Source: JAVBLV01 sp031553195 (GTDB lineage Bacteria > Bacteroidota > Bacteroidia > Bacteroidales > P3). From it: a stretch of 64,000 nt of DNA. Of this stretch, positions 36,632 through 46,084 are shown in pieces. Location: NCBI GenBank assembly GCA_031553195.1, contig JAVBLV010000026.1, positions 11,570-75,569 on the forward strand, in the 5' to 3' direction. How positions within the stretch are numbered: the stretch's first letter is position 1; the number at the start of each line of letters is the position of its first letter. The notes under the pieces were generated by a model. The model saw only the letters and a program-made list of their open reading frames with translations, made no database searches and was not told where the DNA came from. The translations under genes were made by a program, and so were the position numbers.

Positions 36632-36755
36632 AGTAGTGAAAAATGAAAAGTAAAACATGAAAAGTAAAAAACAATAATTCACTTTTCATGTTTCGCCATT
36701 CACACCTTAGGGTTTTTTATCTTTGCATTTAATTTATTTAAAAGGAAATACGAGA

Positions 36756-36794
36756 ATAGGAAATAAGGAAATCTCTTATAATATCATTTCCTAT
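36756..36794 (-). terminator. Possible hairpin terminator after pheT
   Basis: ataggaaat (36756-36764) pairs with atttcctat (36786-36794), 33 bp past the pheT stop. The stem is AT-rich and weak. Confidence 0.35.
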
Positions 36795-36826
36795 CCAAAC
36801 CCTCTTATTGTCTCATTTACTTATAT

Positions 36827-39295
36827 TTAGCTTCTTATTTTTGCATCTAACTTTTCGTCAAACATTTTTATCAGTTTATTCATTACCGAATCTATTTGCT
36901 TGTCTGTAAGGGTCTTTTCCTCGTCTTGAAGAACGAAACTCAAAGCGTAAGATCTTTTTCCGGTTCCGATTTTGTCTCCTTCGTAAATATCAAATACGCT
37001 TACGCTTTTCAGCAAGCGTTTTTCGGTTTCATAAGCAAGTTTCTCCAATTCGGAAAACGAGAGCTTTTTGTCGACAACCAAAGCTAAATCGCGACGAACT
37101 TCGGGATATTTCGGCAAACCCCTGTATTCTATTTCCTTCGAAGGCAAATTCTTCAAAAGTAAATCCCAATGGATTTCGGCATAAAATACCTCCTGCTTGA
37201 TTCCAAATACCTGCAATGTTTTTTTTTCCAAGGAACCGACAGATGCAATGGTCTTCTTACTATCTTTATGCACAAATTCTATTCCATAATTATAAAAATG
37301 TTGGGTTGCAGGTTGCTCGTCGAATTTCCAATATTCGATACGTAAACGTTTAAAGATATTTTCAACATATGCCTTTAGGTAATAAAAATCCGTTTTTTCC
37401 GACGGGATTTTCCAATTTTCAGGCGTCTGCAAACCTGTGGATAGAAGCATTAACCGTCTTTCTTCTTTATACTTTTTGGTGACTTCCGCTTGTTTTTGCG
37501 CGGGATTGAAAAAATAAGCTTTTCCAAACTCATACAATTTTTGATTGGCAATTTTTCTATTCAAATTATGGGCAATGCTTTCCAATCCCCCGTAAAGCAA
37601 AGTCTGTCTCATCACGCTCAGATCCCTGCTCAAAGGATTCAATATTTTTACCAAGGCATTTGAGTCAAAGTCCGGATTTTCCTCATAATAATCTATTTTC
37701 GTTAACGAGTTATTCATAATTTCATCAAATCCGTTGGCCGACAAATAATCCGATACAACATTCTGGATTTTTTCCGTATCCGGCTTAGGCGTATAAGATA
37801 AACAGGAATTTAATTTTTCGCCGATCTCAACATTGTTATATCCGTATATGCGCAGGATTTCCTCTATCAAATCGCATTCGCGGGTAACGTCTACTTTATT
37901 GGTAGGAATGCTCACTTCCAAGATTCCGCTCTTTTCCGAAAGGATGTTCATTTCCAATGACTTCAAAATGGTCTTTACGGTTTCTTCAGGAATGTATTTT
38001 CCAACCAATTTCTCCATTCGTTGATAGGACAGTTCAATCGTTTTATTCTCAATTGGATGCGGGTAAACATCTATTATTTCGGAAGAAACTACGCCTCCGG
38101 CAAGTTCTTTTATCAGAAGAACCGCCCGTTTCAATGCAACGATGGTAACATTCGGATCGCATCCCCTTTCGTAACGGAAAGAAGCATCGGTTTTTAGTCC
38201 ATGTAATTTAGATGTTTTCCGTATGCTGACCGGATCAAAATACGCGCTTTCGATAAAAATATTTTTTGTTTGTTCCGTAACGCCCGACTGTATGCCGCCA
38301 AATATGCCGGCGATGCACATTCCGCCCTGCGTATTGCAAATCATTAATTCCGTCCCCGAAAGTTCGCGTTCTACATTATCCAGAGTCGTAAACTTGGTTC
38401 CTTTAGGCAGTTTTTTGACGACAATCGTATTTCCAATGATTTTATCTGCGTCAAAAGCATGCAGAGGTTGCCCAAATTCCATCAAAATGAAATTGGTAAT
38501 ATCCACTACATTATTAATAGGGCGAATTCCAATGGATTGAAGCTTGTTTTTTAACCAGGCAGGAGATTCTTTTACCGTTATTCCCGAAACCGTCAATCCG
38601 GAATACCGCGGGCAATCTTCTTCTGATTCTACTTTGATTTCAATTGGCAGGGAATGATTATCTACCTTAAAGGCGCCGGTTTCAGGATATTTTAATTGAA
38701 GGGCTTCATTTTGTCGAGTATTCAAAACTGCAACCAAATCCCGCGCTACGCCTATGTGCGAAGCCGCATCGGAACGATTTGGGGTCAAGCCGATTTCGAA
38801 TACATTATCTTCTTCAATATTGAAATATTCTTTGGCCGGCATTCCAATTCCGGCATTCGCATCCAACACCATAATTCCGTCATGCGAAGTTCCCAGATTC
38901 AACTCATCCTCTGCGCAAATCATGCCTTCCGAAACAGCGCCGCGAATTTTGGATTTTTTTATTTCAAAAAATTCCGTGTCGGAAGTCCAAATTTTTGTCC
39001 CTACTGTCGCTACCGCCACTTTTTGTCCTGTCGCCACATTCGGCGCGCCGCAAACAATATTTAAAAATTCAGGTAAACCGATATCCACAGTCGTAATGCT
39101 CAACCTATCCGCGTCGGGATGCTTCTCACAAGTTTTTACCTCTCCTATTACAACGCCTTCCAAACCGCCTTTTACGCTTTCCACCTTCTCGATTCCTTCT
39201 ACTTCCAAACCGCAAAAAGTAAGCGCTTCTGCAATTGCTACAGGCGTCTGACCGGTACTTACATAATTTCTAAGCCAGTTATAAGATATTTTCAT
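36827..39295 (-). CDS. pheT: Phenylalanine-tRNA ligase beta subunit
   Basis: 822 residues. Domain order as in bacterial PheT: MKISYNWLRNYVSTGQTPVAIAEAL, a tRNA-binding OB domain (about 40-155, EHPDADRLSITTVDIG), B3/B4 editing region (about 210-395, DITNFILMEFGQPLHAFDADKI), B5 (about 405-475), the catalytic-like core (about 490-700, LLYGGLESIAHNLNRK) and the C-terminal ferredoxin-like anticodon-binding domain (YPEVRRDLALVVDKKLSF). It pairs with PheS, which is not in this window. Confidence 0.96.
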   Translation of the reverse strand: MKISYNWLRNYVSTGQTPVAIAEALTFCGLEVEGIEKVESVKGGLEGVVIGEVKTCEKHPDADRLSITTVDIGLPEFLNIVCGAPNVATGQKVAVATVGTKIWTSDTEFFEIKKSKIRGAVSEGMICAEDELNLGTSHDGIMVLDANAGIGMPAKEYFNIEEDNVFEIGLTPNRSDAASHIGVARDLVAVLNTRQNEALQLKYPETGAFKVDNHSLPIEIKVESEEDCPRYSGLTVSGITVKESPAWLKNKLQSIGIRPINNVVDITNFILMEFGQPLHAFDADKIIGNTIVVKKLPKGTKFTTLDNVERELSGTELMICNTQGGMCIAGIFGGIQSGVTEQTKNIFIESAYFDPVSIRKTSKLHGLKTDASFRYERGCDPNVTIVALKRAVLLIKELAGGVVSSEIIDVYPHPIENKTIELSYQRMEKLVGKYIPEETVKTILKSLEMNILSEKSGILEVSIPTNKVDVTRECDLIEEILRIYGYNNVEIGEKLNSCLSYTPKPDTEKIQNVVSDYLSANGFDEIMNNSLTKIDYYEENPDFDSNALVKILNPLSRDLSVMRQTLLYGGLESIAHNLNRKIANQKLYEFGKAYFFNPAQKQAEVTKKYKEERRLMLLSTGLQTPENWKIPSEKTDFYYLKAYVENIFKRLRIEYWKFDEQPATQHFYNYGIEFVHKDSKKTIASVGSLEKKTLQVFGIKQEVFYAEIHWDLLLKNLPSKEIEYRGLPKYPEVRRDLALVVDKKLSFSELEKLAYETEKRLLKSVSVFDIYEGDKIGTGKRSYALSFVLQDEEKTLTDKQIDSVMNKLIKMFDEKLDAKIRS

Positions 39296-39323
39296 CTATT
39301 TATTTTTTATTTTGATAGTTTCG

Positions 39324-39352
39324 TCAGGGTGTGACTTTAAGTCACGCCCTGA
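39324..39352. repeat. 29-bp palindromic repeat, copy 2
   Basis: tcagggtgtgac, then tttaa, then gtcacgccctga. It lies between tnaA and pheT, preceded by the same gatagt stretch as copy 1. Confidence 0.7.
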
Positions 39353-39411
39353 CTTATAATCATTCGCACCGCTTCTTATGTTCTACAATAACTAAGAGGA
39401 TTATTCAATTA

Positions 39412-39451
39412 AGAGGTTATTCAAATTTCCGGAAAAATTTAAACAACCTCT
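39412..39451. mobile_element. 40-bp internal-deletion derivative of the 162-bp MITE
   Basis: agaggttattcaaattt directly joined to aaaatttaaacaacctct. Only the two termini of the MITE remain. Confidence 0.6.
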
Positions 39452-39516
39452 TAAAAACGAGCCAAAGTCAGGGATTTATTTTTATTAGAAATTAATCCCC
39501 CCAATAATCTCAACTT

Positions 39517-40890
39517 TTACGCGCGTTCTAATTGCACGGTAAAATGTCTCATTAATTCAGCTTCCCATTTTATTTTCATTCCGCTGGAAATAGAATCTCT
39601 TCTGTCGAAAACATTCTTCAATGCCACGGCAATCACATCCATATGGTTGTTCGTATAAACGCGACGAGGAATTGCCAAGCGAAGAAGATCCAAACCTCCA
39701 AAACGGTTTTCGCGGGTAACGGGATCGCGGTCGGCCAATATGTATCCGATTTCACATCCCCGTATGCCTGCCTCAAGATACAATTCCACCGTCAATGTTT
39801 GAGCGGGAAATTCTTCTTTCGGAACTTTTGTCAAAACTTTTCTTGCATCGACAAAAATAGCATGTCCGCCTGCAGGGCGTTGATAAGGGATTCCGAACTC
39901 GTCCAATCTCGAAGCAAGATATTCTACCTGACGTATACGCGTTTCCAGATTTTCGAATTCGGTATTTTCATCCAAACCAACAGCCAATGCATTCATATCG
40001 CGACCATTCATTCCGCCGTAAGTGAGATAGCCCTCGTACTGGATACAAAAACCTTTAGCTCCTTCGTACCAATCCTTCAAATTAGTGGCAATAAATCCGC
40101 CCATATTTACAATCCCGTCTTTCTTTGCGCTCATCGTCATACCGTCGGCGAGGGCAAACGTTTCCTTCACAATTTCTTTGATTGATTTATTTGCATACCC
40201 TTCTTCACGCATTTTTATAAAATATGCATTTTCTGCAAAACGGGCAGAATCGAATAATACCGGTTTTTTATACTTATGGGCAATGGCGCGGACTTCCTTC
40301 ATGTTTTTCATCGAAACAGGCTGTCCTCCAGCGGTATTATTTGTAATGGTAACAATTATAAAAGGAATTTTATCGTGGTGTTCCGCTAATGCTTTTTCCA
40401 ATTTCTGAGGACAAACATTCCCTTTGAAAGGGATTTCCAACTGGGTATCTTTAGCCTCGTCGATTGTGCAATCCAAGGCAATTGCTTTACGGGCTTCGAT
40501 ATGTCCCTTGGTTGTATCGAAATGAGAATTTCCGGGAATGATATCGCCCGGTTTCACAAGATAGGAAAACAAAACATTCTCGGCTGCGCGTCCTTGGTGA
40601 GTCGGGATAACATATTCATAACCTGTCAATTCCGTGATTTTATTTTTAAGATTTGTGAACGAAGTAGCGCCGGCATAACTTTCATCTCCCATCATAAGGG
40701 CCGCCCACTGGCGATCGGACATAGAACCTGTTCCCGAATCGGTAATAAGGTCTATGTACACTTTATCCGAAGATAATTGAAAAACATTATAATGAGCTTC
40801 TTTCAACCATTTTTCGCGTTCTTTTCTTGTGCTTTTGCGAATAGGTTCCACCATCTTGATTTTCCAAGATTCTGCAAATGGTAATTCCAT
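39517..40890 (-). CDS. tnaA: Tryptophanase
   Basis: 457 residues. PLP beta-eliminating lyase that splits tryptophan to indole, pyruvate and ammonia. Seen: LTDSGTGSMSDRQWAALMMGDESYAG, TNNTAGGQPVS, FDSARFAENAYFIK, MSAKKDGIV with the PLP lysine, and LAIPRRVYTNNHMD. Two positions separate it from tyrosine phenol-lyase: HFDTT has the tryptophanase Asp (TPL has Thr) and GIRGCEIG has Ile where TPL has the substrate-binding Arg. No tryptophan permease is adjacent. Its transcript probably starts near 41080, giving a long leader. Confidence 0.93.
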   Translation of the reverse strand: MELPFAESWKIKMVEPIRKSTRKEREKWLKEAHYNVFQLSSDKVYIDLITDSGTGSMSDRQWAALMMGDESYAGATSFTNLKNKITELTGYEYVIPTHQGRAAENVLFSYLVKPGDIIPGNSHFDTTKGHIEARKAIALDCTIDEAKDTQLEIPFKGNVCPQKLEKALAEHHDKIPFIIVTITNNTAGGQPVSMKNMKEVRAIAHKYKKPVLFDSARFAENAYFIKMREEGYANKSIKEIVKETFALADGMTMSAKKDGIVNMGGFIATNLKDWYEGAKGFCIQYEGYLTYGGMNGRDMNALAVGLDENTEFENLETRIRQVEYLASRLDEFGIPYQRPAGGHAIFVDARKVLTKVPKEEFPAQTLTVELYLEAGIRGCEIGYILADRDPVTRENRFGGLDLLRLAIPRRVYTNNHMDVIAVALKNVFDRRDSISSGMKIKWEAELMRHFTVQLERA

Positions 40891-40938
40891 AATGAATTAT
40901 GATTTTAAGAAATTAATAACTTGATAATGATAAAATAA

Positions 40939-41040
40939 TTAAAATACAAAACCTGAAAGAAAGATAAGTTGGAACTTATCGCGGTCTTTTAAATTCAGAA
41001 AAGTATCGAAAAAGAAGTTGTTATACTGTCTATTTTTCAT
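40939..41040 (-). CDS. Candidate 33-aa leader peptide upstream of tnaA
   Basis: It opens MKNRQYNNFFFDTFLNLKDR and ends KFQLIFLSGFVF*. It lies between the predicted tnaA promoter and the tnaA ATG, with its stop about 50 nt before it. It is rich in Phe and has no Trp, so it does not resemble E. coli TnaC. It could be a regulatory upstream ORF or a chance frame. Confidence 0.25.
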   Translation of the reverse strand: MKNRQYNNFFFDTFLNLKDRDKFQLIFLSGFVF

Positions 41041-41087
41041 TCCGTACCAAATAAGTTTGAGTTGAATAAGCTTGAAAAATATTGCAA

Positions 41088-41095
41088 CAAAGGTA
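41088..41095 (-). promoter_or_regulatory. Predicted -7 box (TACCTTTG) for tnaA
   Basis: Minus-strand TACCTTTG, about 195 bp upstream of the tnaA ATG at 40890. Confidence 0.5.
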
Positions 41096-41352
41096 GGAAT
41101 TTTTTTGATTCTTCTTTACTTTTGCTCATTAATTGGAATTACTTTTTATACGCAATGTTATATTTTTCAGCCAAAATATCCTGACTTCTTTCAAGTCATC
41201 GGACGAAAAATATTAAGAATGAAAAACGAGAAATCTGTTTTAACGATGGATTATGAATATTTTTGTTTGCTATTTCATTAAAAATTCATCATTCTCAATT
41301 CTCAATTTTCAATTCTCCACTAAAAACACATAAAAAACGCCTCAGATTCAAA

Positions 41353-42594
41353 TCAATAATCTAACAATTGTAATCTAAGATTATTCAACGCCTGATTGGC
41401 CGTTCTTTGAATGGTTCGAATCCGGTCGTTTCCATAACTATACTTCTGAGCAATAACATTCTCAGGCGTTGCAACAGCAATCCAAACGGTTCCTACCGGT
41501 TTTTGATCGCTGCCTCCGTCAGGACCTGCAATTCCTGTAGTCGCAATGGCAAAGTCGCTTTGAGTAAGATTTTTTATCCCTATCGCCATTTCTTTGGCCG
41601 TTTGTTCGCTGACGGCTCCAAACTCTTCCAAGGTTTCTTTTTTTACAGAAAGGACTTTATTCTTTACTTCGTTACTGTAGGCGACAACAGAACCTTTGAA
41701 GTAAACCGAACTTCCCGGAATACTTGTCAAAAGATGGGAAATATAACCCCCTGTACAACTTTCCGCCACTGATAAACTCCGCTCGCCCTTCTTCAAAAGA
41801 TCTCCAACCACCTTTTCCAATGTATCCAAGTCGTATCCGAACAAATATTCTCCGACATGCGATTTTAGTTTCTCAACCTGGACAGAAATTTCATTTTCCA
41901 AAGAAATAACATCAGTTCCTTTCCCGCTTAACCTTAATCGAACGACTCCAACCTGAGGCAGATAGGCCAATTTAATATTAAAGGGTAATTCTTTTTCAAA
42001 TAATTCGAGTTTATCGGAAAGAAAAGATTCTCCTATTCCGAAAGTGAGGAGCGTTTTATGTACAAAATGTTCTGTTTGAAAACGCTTTTTTAAATAAGGG
42101 ATCACTTCTTCCCGCATTAAAGTTTGCATTTCAAAAGGAACGCCCGGCATCGAAATGATGGACTTTCCATTTTTTTCAAAGCACATGCAAGGAGCAGTTC
42201 CTAATTTGTTTATTATTGCTTTACAACATTCGGGAACCTCCGCCTGCTTCCGATTCGATTCGGTAAGTTCGTACCCCCTTTGGGAAAAAATACGGCGGAT
42301 ATTTTCAAGAGTTTCCTTATTTTCAATCAATCTCGAATTAAAAAATTCACAAAGCGTATTTTTTGTGATATCGTCCTTTGTAGGGCCTAAACCGCCTGTC
42401 AGTAAAACGATATCGACGCTTTCAAGCGCTTTTGTTAACGCTTGTACAATTGCTTCGGAAGCATCGGGAATAACGCTTATCCGGGAAACATTCATCCCAT
42501 TTAAATTCAGTTCCGAAGCCATCCAAGAAGCATTGGTATTAATTACCTGTCCTATAAGTAATTCATCTCCTATATTGATAATTTCAATATTCAT
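41353..42594 (-). CDS. cinA: CinA-type protein (nicotinamide-nucleotide amidohydrolase)
   Basis: 413 residues, full two-domain form. The N-terminal MoCF-like domain has IINIGDELLIGQVINTNASWMASEL and LLTGGLGPTKDDITK (ADP-ribose pyrophosphatase side). The C-terminal amidase domain has SVAESCTGGYISHLLTSIPGSSVYFKGSVVAYSNEVK, with the catalytic Ser in SCTGG, and IATTGIAGPDGGSDQKPVGTVWIA. It recycles pyridine nucleotides by deamidating NMN. Transcribed alone, 249 bp after the cysteine-desulfurase-like gene. Confidence 0.93.
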   Translation of the reverse strand: MNIEIINIGDELLIGQVINTNASWMASELNLNGMNVSRISVIPDASEAIVQALTKALESVDIVLLTGGLGPTKDDITKNTLCEFFNSRLIENKETLENIRRIFSQRGYELTESNRKQAEVPECCKAIINKLGTAPCMCFEKNGKSIISMPGVPFEMQTLMREEVIPYLKKRFQTEHFVHKTLLTFGIGESFLSDKLELFEKELPFNIKLAYLPQVGVVRLRLSGKGTDVISLENEISVQVEKLKSHVGEYLFGYDLDTLEKVVGDLLKKGERSLSVAESCTGGYISHLLTSIPGSSVYFKGSVVAYSNEVKNKVLSVKKETLEEFGAVSEQTAKEMAIGIKNLTQSDFAIATTGIAGPDGGSDQKPVGTVWIAVATPENVIAQKYSYGNDRIRTIQRTANQALNNLRLQLLDY

Positions 42595-42843
42595 TATTCT
42601 ATCAAAGTAATATTACAAATTCCTTAAAAAAGAAAACCATATCGTATTTCTTTGCCTCTTCGCATCTAATCAAGTAAAAATTCACTAACCCAAAAGTCCT
42701 TGCATTTTTTAAATGGAGAGTCGAAAATTGGAAATTGAGAATGAGTAGCAAATAAAGAAATAGCAAAACATTCAATTATTCAATAAGGCTAAACACTCTC
42801 AATTCTCAACTTTCAATAAAAAAGTCTGACGGAAAATACGAGA
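42595..42843. repeat. Intergenic region with one arm of a 40-bp inverted repeat
   Basis: No gene. Bases 42771-42810 are the inverted counterpart (38 of 40 matching) of 46800-46839, so the sulfur cluster between is bracketed. The rest is AT-rich decayed repeat. Confidence 0.6.
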
Positions 42844-43998
42844 TTAATTCTTTATAGACGCAATCTCTCTAACGGCTTCAATGGCCGCATCCACATCGCT
42901 TTCCGTTGAAAAGGGTCCCATACTGAAACGTACGGTTCCATGAAGATCAATTGTTCCGATTCTTTCGTGTACTTTAGGCGCGCATTGCAACCCTGTACGG
43001 CAGGCAATGTTATAATCCACATCCAACATCATGCCCACGTCTCCGGCTTCAAATCCTTTGATATTAAAACTCAATACCGGATTCTGATTATTGGAATCCA
43101 CAGCGCAATATGTTGTAATGCCTTCCGTATTTTGAAGGGCTAGACGCAATTTATCCCATAAAGCAATTTCCTGCTTATGAAGTTTTTCAATGCCTTGTTC
43201 TTCAACCCATTTTACGCCTGCATTCAATCCGGCAATTCCTAAAAGATTCAAAGTCCCTGCCTCCAAACGATAAGGATATTCTTCCAAATGTGCAGGATAG
43301 GCCGAACGAACGCCTGTTCCGCCATAACGCGTATGACGAATATTAATTCCTTCGCGGACATAAGAACCTCCTATTCCGGTTGGCCCCATCAAACACTTGT
43401 GTCCGGTAAACACATATACGTCGATATTTGAAGCTACCATGTCTACATTCACCGCTCCGGCTCCCTGACTGCCGTCAACAACAAAAAGAACGCCTGCCTC
43501 TTTACATATCTTTCCTATTTCCGAAAGCGGTTGGATAGTTCCAATCACATTAGAACTATGCGTACAAACCACAAATTTCGTATTGGGACGGATGGCCTTT
43601 CTAATGTCGTCAGGATTCACATATCCAGCTTCGTCGAAGGAAACGTAGGTAACATCTATCAAACCCTGTTGCTGCAGGCAATACAAAGGACGCAAAACCG
43701 AATTATGCTCCAACATGGTGGTAATGACATGATCTCCTTTTTCCGATAACCCTTGTAAAATCAAATTCAAAGAATCGGTCGCATTAAGACTGAATGTTAG
43801 GCGGTTCGGATCTCCTCCGCCATTAAACAAATCGGTAAGTAATTTACGCGTATTAAAAATGATTTCTTCTGTTTCGATAGCTGCATCGAATCCTGAACGA
43901 CCGGGGTTTACGCCATGCTTGCGATAAAAATTACACATAAAATCATAAACCAGGTCGGGTTTCGGAAATGTTGTGGCAGAATTGTCTAAGTATATCAT
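42844..43998 (-). CDS. Class V PLP enzyme, cysteine-desulfurase-like
   Basis: 384 residues. MIYLDNSATTFPKP is the family opening. H in LEHNSVLRPLY, D in FVVDGSQGAGAVNVDM and the Schiff-base Lys in YVFTGHKCLMGPTGIGG are seen. The active-site Cys loop ACRTGLQCAPKVHERIG is of the group II (SufS/CsdA-like) kind found in the 'cysteine desulfurase family protein' group. It would form an enzyme persulfide from cysteine. It is 67 bp downstream of the DsrK-like gene on the same strand, so a role as sulfur donor to DsrC is inferred from context. Confidence 0.85.
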   Translation of the reverse strand: MIYLDNSATTFPKPDLVYDFMCNFYRKHGVNPGRSGFDAAIETEEIIFNTRKLLTDLFNGGGDPNRLTFSLNATDSLNLILQGLSEKGDHVITTMLEHNSVLRPLYCLQQQGLIDVTYVSFDEAGYVNPDDIRKAIRPNTKFVVCTHSSNVIGTIQPLSEIGKICKEAGVLFVVDGSQGAGAVNVDMVASNIDVYVFTGHKCLMGPTGIGGSYVREGINIRHTRYGGTGVRSAYPAHLEEYPYRLEAGTLNLLGIAGLNAGVKWVEEQGIEKLHKQEIALWDKLRLALQNTEGITTYCAVDSNNQNPVLSFNIKGFEAGDVGMMLDVDYNIACRTGLQCAPKVHERIGTIDLHGTVRFSMGPFSTESDVDAAIEAVREIASIKN

Positions 43999-44065
43999 AT
44001 TTGTTGATAATTTGGATATTATTTAATTTTTGAATGTGCTTTACTGTTGAGTTGTATTTATCAAA

Positions 44066-45361
44066 TCATTCATTTATCACCAGCGCGTCGGCAACCAATT
44101 CGGCAATGGTTTTAATCTTTACGCCTAATTTATAAGTATGATTGAGTTGCGAAAGCTGATCCACGCAATTATGACATGGGGTAGCCACTATTTTTGCTCC
44201 TGTAGCGCGAATCTGTTCGGCTTTGATTTCTCCGATTTTTAACCGTCGTTCGTTATATTCGCTCATGGCCAATTTTCCACCGCCGCCGCCGCAACAAAAA
44301 TTATCGGTTCCATGCGGATTCATTTCCACAAAATCGCTAACTGAATTTTTAACGGCAAAGCGTATTTCGGACAATAATCCGCCGTTACGCACCAAATTAC
44401 AAGGATCATGAATGGTAACCAAGTCTTTATTCTTAGACTTATCTAATTTGATTCTTCCGCTACGAATGTATTCATTGATAAGTTCCACTACCGTAATCGT
44501 CTCAAATTCATAAGCCTGTTTCAGATAATTAGGCCCTTCCCAACGATTGGCGCGGGAACCATGCCCGCATTCGCCCAAAACAAGAAGTTGGCTTTGCATT
44601 TTCAATGTTTCATCATGCAAACGTTTGGCGATGATTCCGGCTTGTTGGTTATTGCCGTTAAATATACCATAATTAGTTACGTCGTACATACCCGTGGAGA
44701 TTGTCCAACTCTCTTTAGCCGCATAAAAAACGGTCGCCATGGCAGATATTGACAAAGGGAAAAATTTAGGTTCCCTCGGATTAAGCGTATAAAGAATTCT
44801 CTTCCCTTTTTCGTTCAAAGGAATTTTAGCTTCTTCGCCGTATTCATCCATCAGTTCTTCCTCCAACCATTGAATGGTGTCGATAAAATCTTCGGTAGGA
44901 ATTCCCATATTATTGCCTGTTTCCAAGGCCGCGTTTACTGTCGCTTGCAAGGTCTCGGGGACCAACCCCATCGCCGCCAGCATCCTGCGTCCGACATGCA
45001 CTACATAAGAAATGTCCACGCCAATGGAGCAGTGTTTTACGCAACGTCCGCACATAGTGCAGGCTCCAAAAAGCATATCGATCATTTCCGCCGCCATTTT
45101 TTTATCCAATTCTTTGGCGTTAACTAAAAACGGCGCGACCTTTCCAGTTAAAGTGCAATACCTGCGATAAAGCGAAGAAACCAATTCTACCTTTCGGGCA
45201 GGAATGAATTTATCTTCATGCAAGGTTTTGTAATACATGCAACTTTCAGCGCATAATCCGCAATGTACGCAAGCATTCAAATGCGTTACCAGTTTACTGT
45301 CCGGCGGCATTTTTAAAATTGCCAGGGCCTTATCTATTTGTTCTTTTGTTAGTTCTTCCAT
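44066..45361 (-). CDS. DsrK/HdrD-like Fe-S oxidoreductase
   Basis: 431 residues. Two 4Fe-4S motifs: C31-VHCGLCAESC and C101-TMCGRCVKHC. Two CCG-type segments: GECGHGSRANRW (C265, the abbreviated form typical of DsrK) and DPCNLVRNGG...NFCCGGGGGKLAMSE...TPCHNC (C321, C356, C357, C396, C399), which would hold the noncubane-type disulfide-reducing cluster. In sulfate reducers DsrMK passes electrons between menaquinol and the DsrC trisulfide. The gene begins 3 bp after the DsrM-like gene ends, so they form an operon. No dsrAB, J, O or P is in the window. Confidence 0.88.
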   Translation of the reverse strand: MEELTKEQIDKALAILKMPPDSKLVTHLNACVHCGLCAESCMYYKTLHEDKFIPARKVELVSSLYRRYCTLTGKVAPFLVNAKELDKKMAAEMIDMLFGACTMCGRCVKHCSIGVDISYVVHVGRRMLAAMGLVPETLQATVNAALETGNNMGIPTEDFIDTIQWLEEELMDEYGEEAKIPLNEKGKRILYTLNPREPKFFPLSISAMATVFYAAKESWTISTGMYDVTNYGIFNGNNQQAGIIAKRLHDETLKMQSQLLVLGECGHGSRANRWEGPNYLKQAYEFETITVVELINEYIRSGRIKLDKSKNKDLVTIHDPCNLVRNGGLLSEIRFAVKNSVSDFVEMNPHGTDNFCCGGGGGKLAMSEYNERRLKIGEIKAEQIRATGAKIVATPCHNCVDQLSQLNHTYKLGVKIKTIAELVADALVINE

Positions 45362-45364
45362 AGT

Positions 45365-45994
45365 TTATACGTTTTTAGGCGGCCATGCATTGCGCCAGCC
45401 ATAAAAAAATCCAAGATGATAGCGGGCTGCAAAAAAATAAACGACATGGCGCAACTTCCCAACCGGTATATACAATAATAATAAAGAGGCAAACAAGTAG
45501 TAATACACTACAAAACTATGGTCTAAAAGTAAGTATATAAGCGTGAAAAGCTGAAATAACGTTGTAAGTAAATTAGATATATAATCGTCGGGATGAGATA
45601 GTTTCCGGACTTTCGGAACAGTAAACCTTTTTATGAAAAGAATGATTCCGGAAATGATTGAAACCAATAGTATAATAGACAACGCCCACGTTAAACCAAG
45701 AGGGAAAAGGAACGGATAGGCAAAAAAGAAAACAATAAAAAGAGCCAAGCCAACAAAGGTCCCGATGTGGAAAAATATGCCGCCTATGTAGGTAGGCAAA
45801 TGCAAATAAGCGGATTCTTTGTTTGCGGGAGACATGGCTGTTGTATAAGAATAAACCAAGGCTCCGGGAATATTCCCGCTTTTTCTTGATAAATCTTTAG
45901 GCCTCCCTAACCGTATTAAACGGAAAAAATGCCAAAGACATGCCGCCAAACATATCCCAAGGCATCCTAAACTTAAATATTGATACCAGAACAT
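45365..45994 (-). CDS. DsrM/NarI-like membrane cytochrome b subunit
   Basis: 209 residues, about five membrane segments. Candidate haem-b ligands: H22 (CLWHFFRL), H65 and H76 (HLPTYIGGIFFHIGTFVGL), and histidines in DHSFVVYYY and GKLRHVVYFFAARYHLG. It is shorter than classical DsrM (over 300 residues) and nearer the NarI core. The partner DsrK-like gene starts 3 bp downstream. Predicted role: quinone-side electron transfer for DsrK. Haem number cannot be told from sequence alone. Confidence 0.75.
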   Translation of the reverse strand: MFWYQYLSLGCLGICLAACLWHFFRLIRLGRPKDLSRKSGNIPGALVYSYTTAMSPANKESAYLHLPTYIGGIFFHIGTFVGLALFIVFFFAYPFLFPLGLTWALSIILLVSIISGIILFIKRFTVPKVRKLSHPDDYISNLLTTLFQLFTLIYLLLDHSFVVYYYLFASLLLLYIPVGKLRHVVYFFAARYHLGFFYGWRNAWPPKNV

Positions 45995-46022
45995 ACAAAA
46001 TGATTGAATGATTGAATAATAA

Positions 46023-46075
46023 AATAACAGAATAATTGAACAAACAAAAATCAGTTATTCAATTATTCTGTTATT
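46023..46075. repeat. 18-bp perfect inverted repeat between dsrC and dsrM-like genes
   Basis: aataacagaataattgaa (46023-46040) pairs with its exact complement at 46058-46075 across 17 bases. It lies in the 90-bp gap inside the operon. No T run suits it as a simple terminator; it could stabilise the upstream dsrC transcript or be a decayed repeat. Confidence 0.6.
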
Positions 46076-46084
46076 GAATATTAA

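Larger units (their letters stand above)
40891..41352. other. 462-bp region upstream of tnaA
   Basis: It contains a minus-strand -7 box (41088-41095), a roughly 190-nt leader with a 33-codon ORF (40939-41040), and 'ctcaattttcaattctcc'-type decayed repeat around 41283-41330. A 69-codon plus-strand frame at 41072 is not supported. Confidence 0.5.

Noticed and set aside
39517..40890. Calling the lyase tyrosine phenol-lyase
   Set aside because: Both specificity positions (Asp in HFDTT, Ile in CEIG) are of the tryptophanase type.
41072..41281. 69-codon plus-strand ORF upstream of tnaA
   Set aside because: It lies on top of the predicted tnaA promoter, is very AT-rich, and has no promoter or family resemblance.
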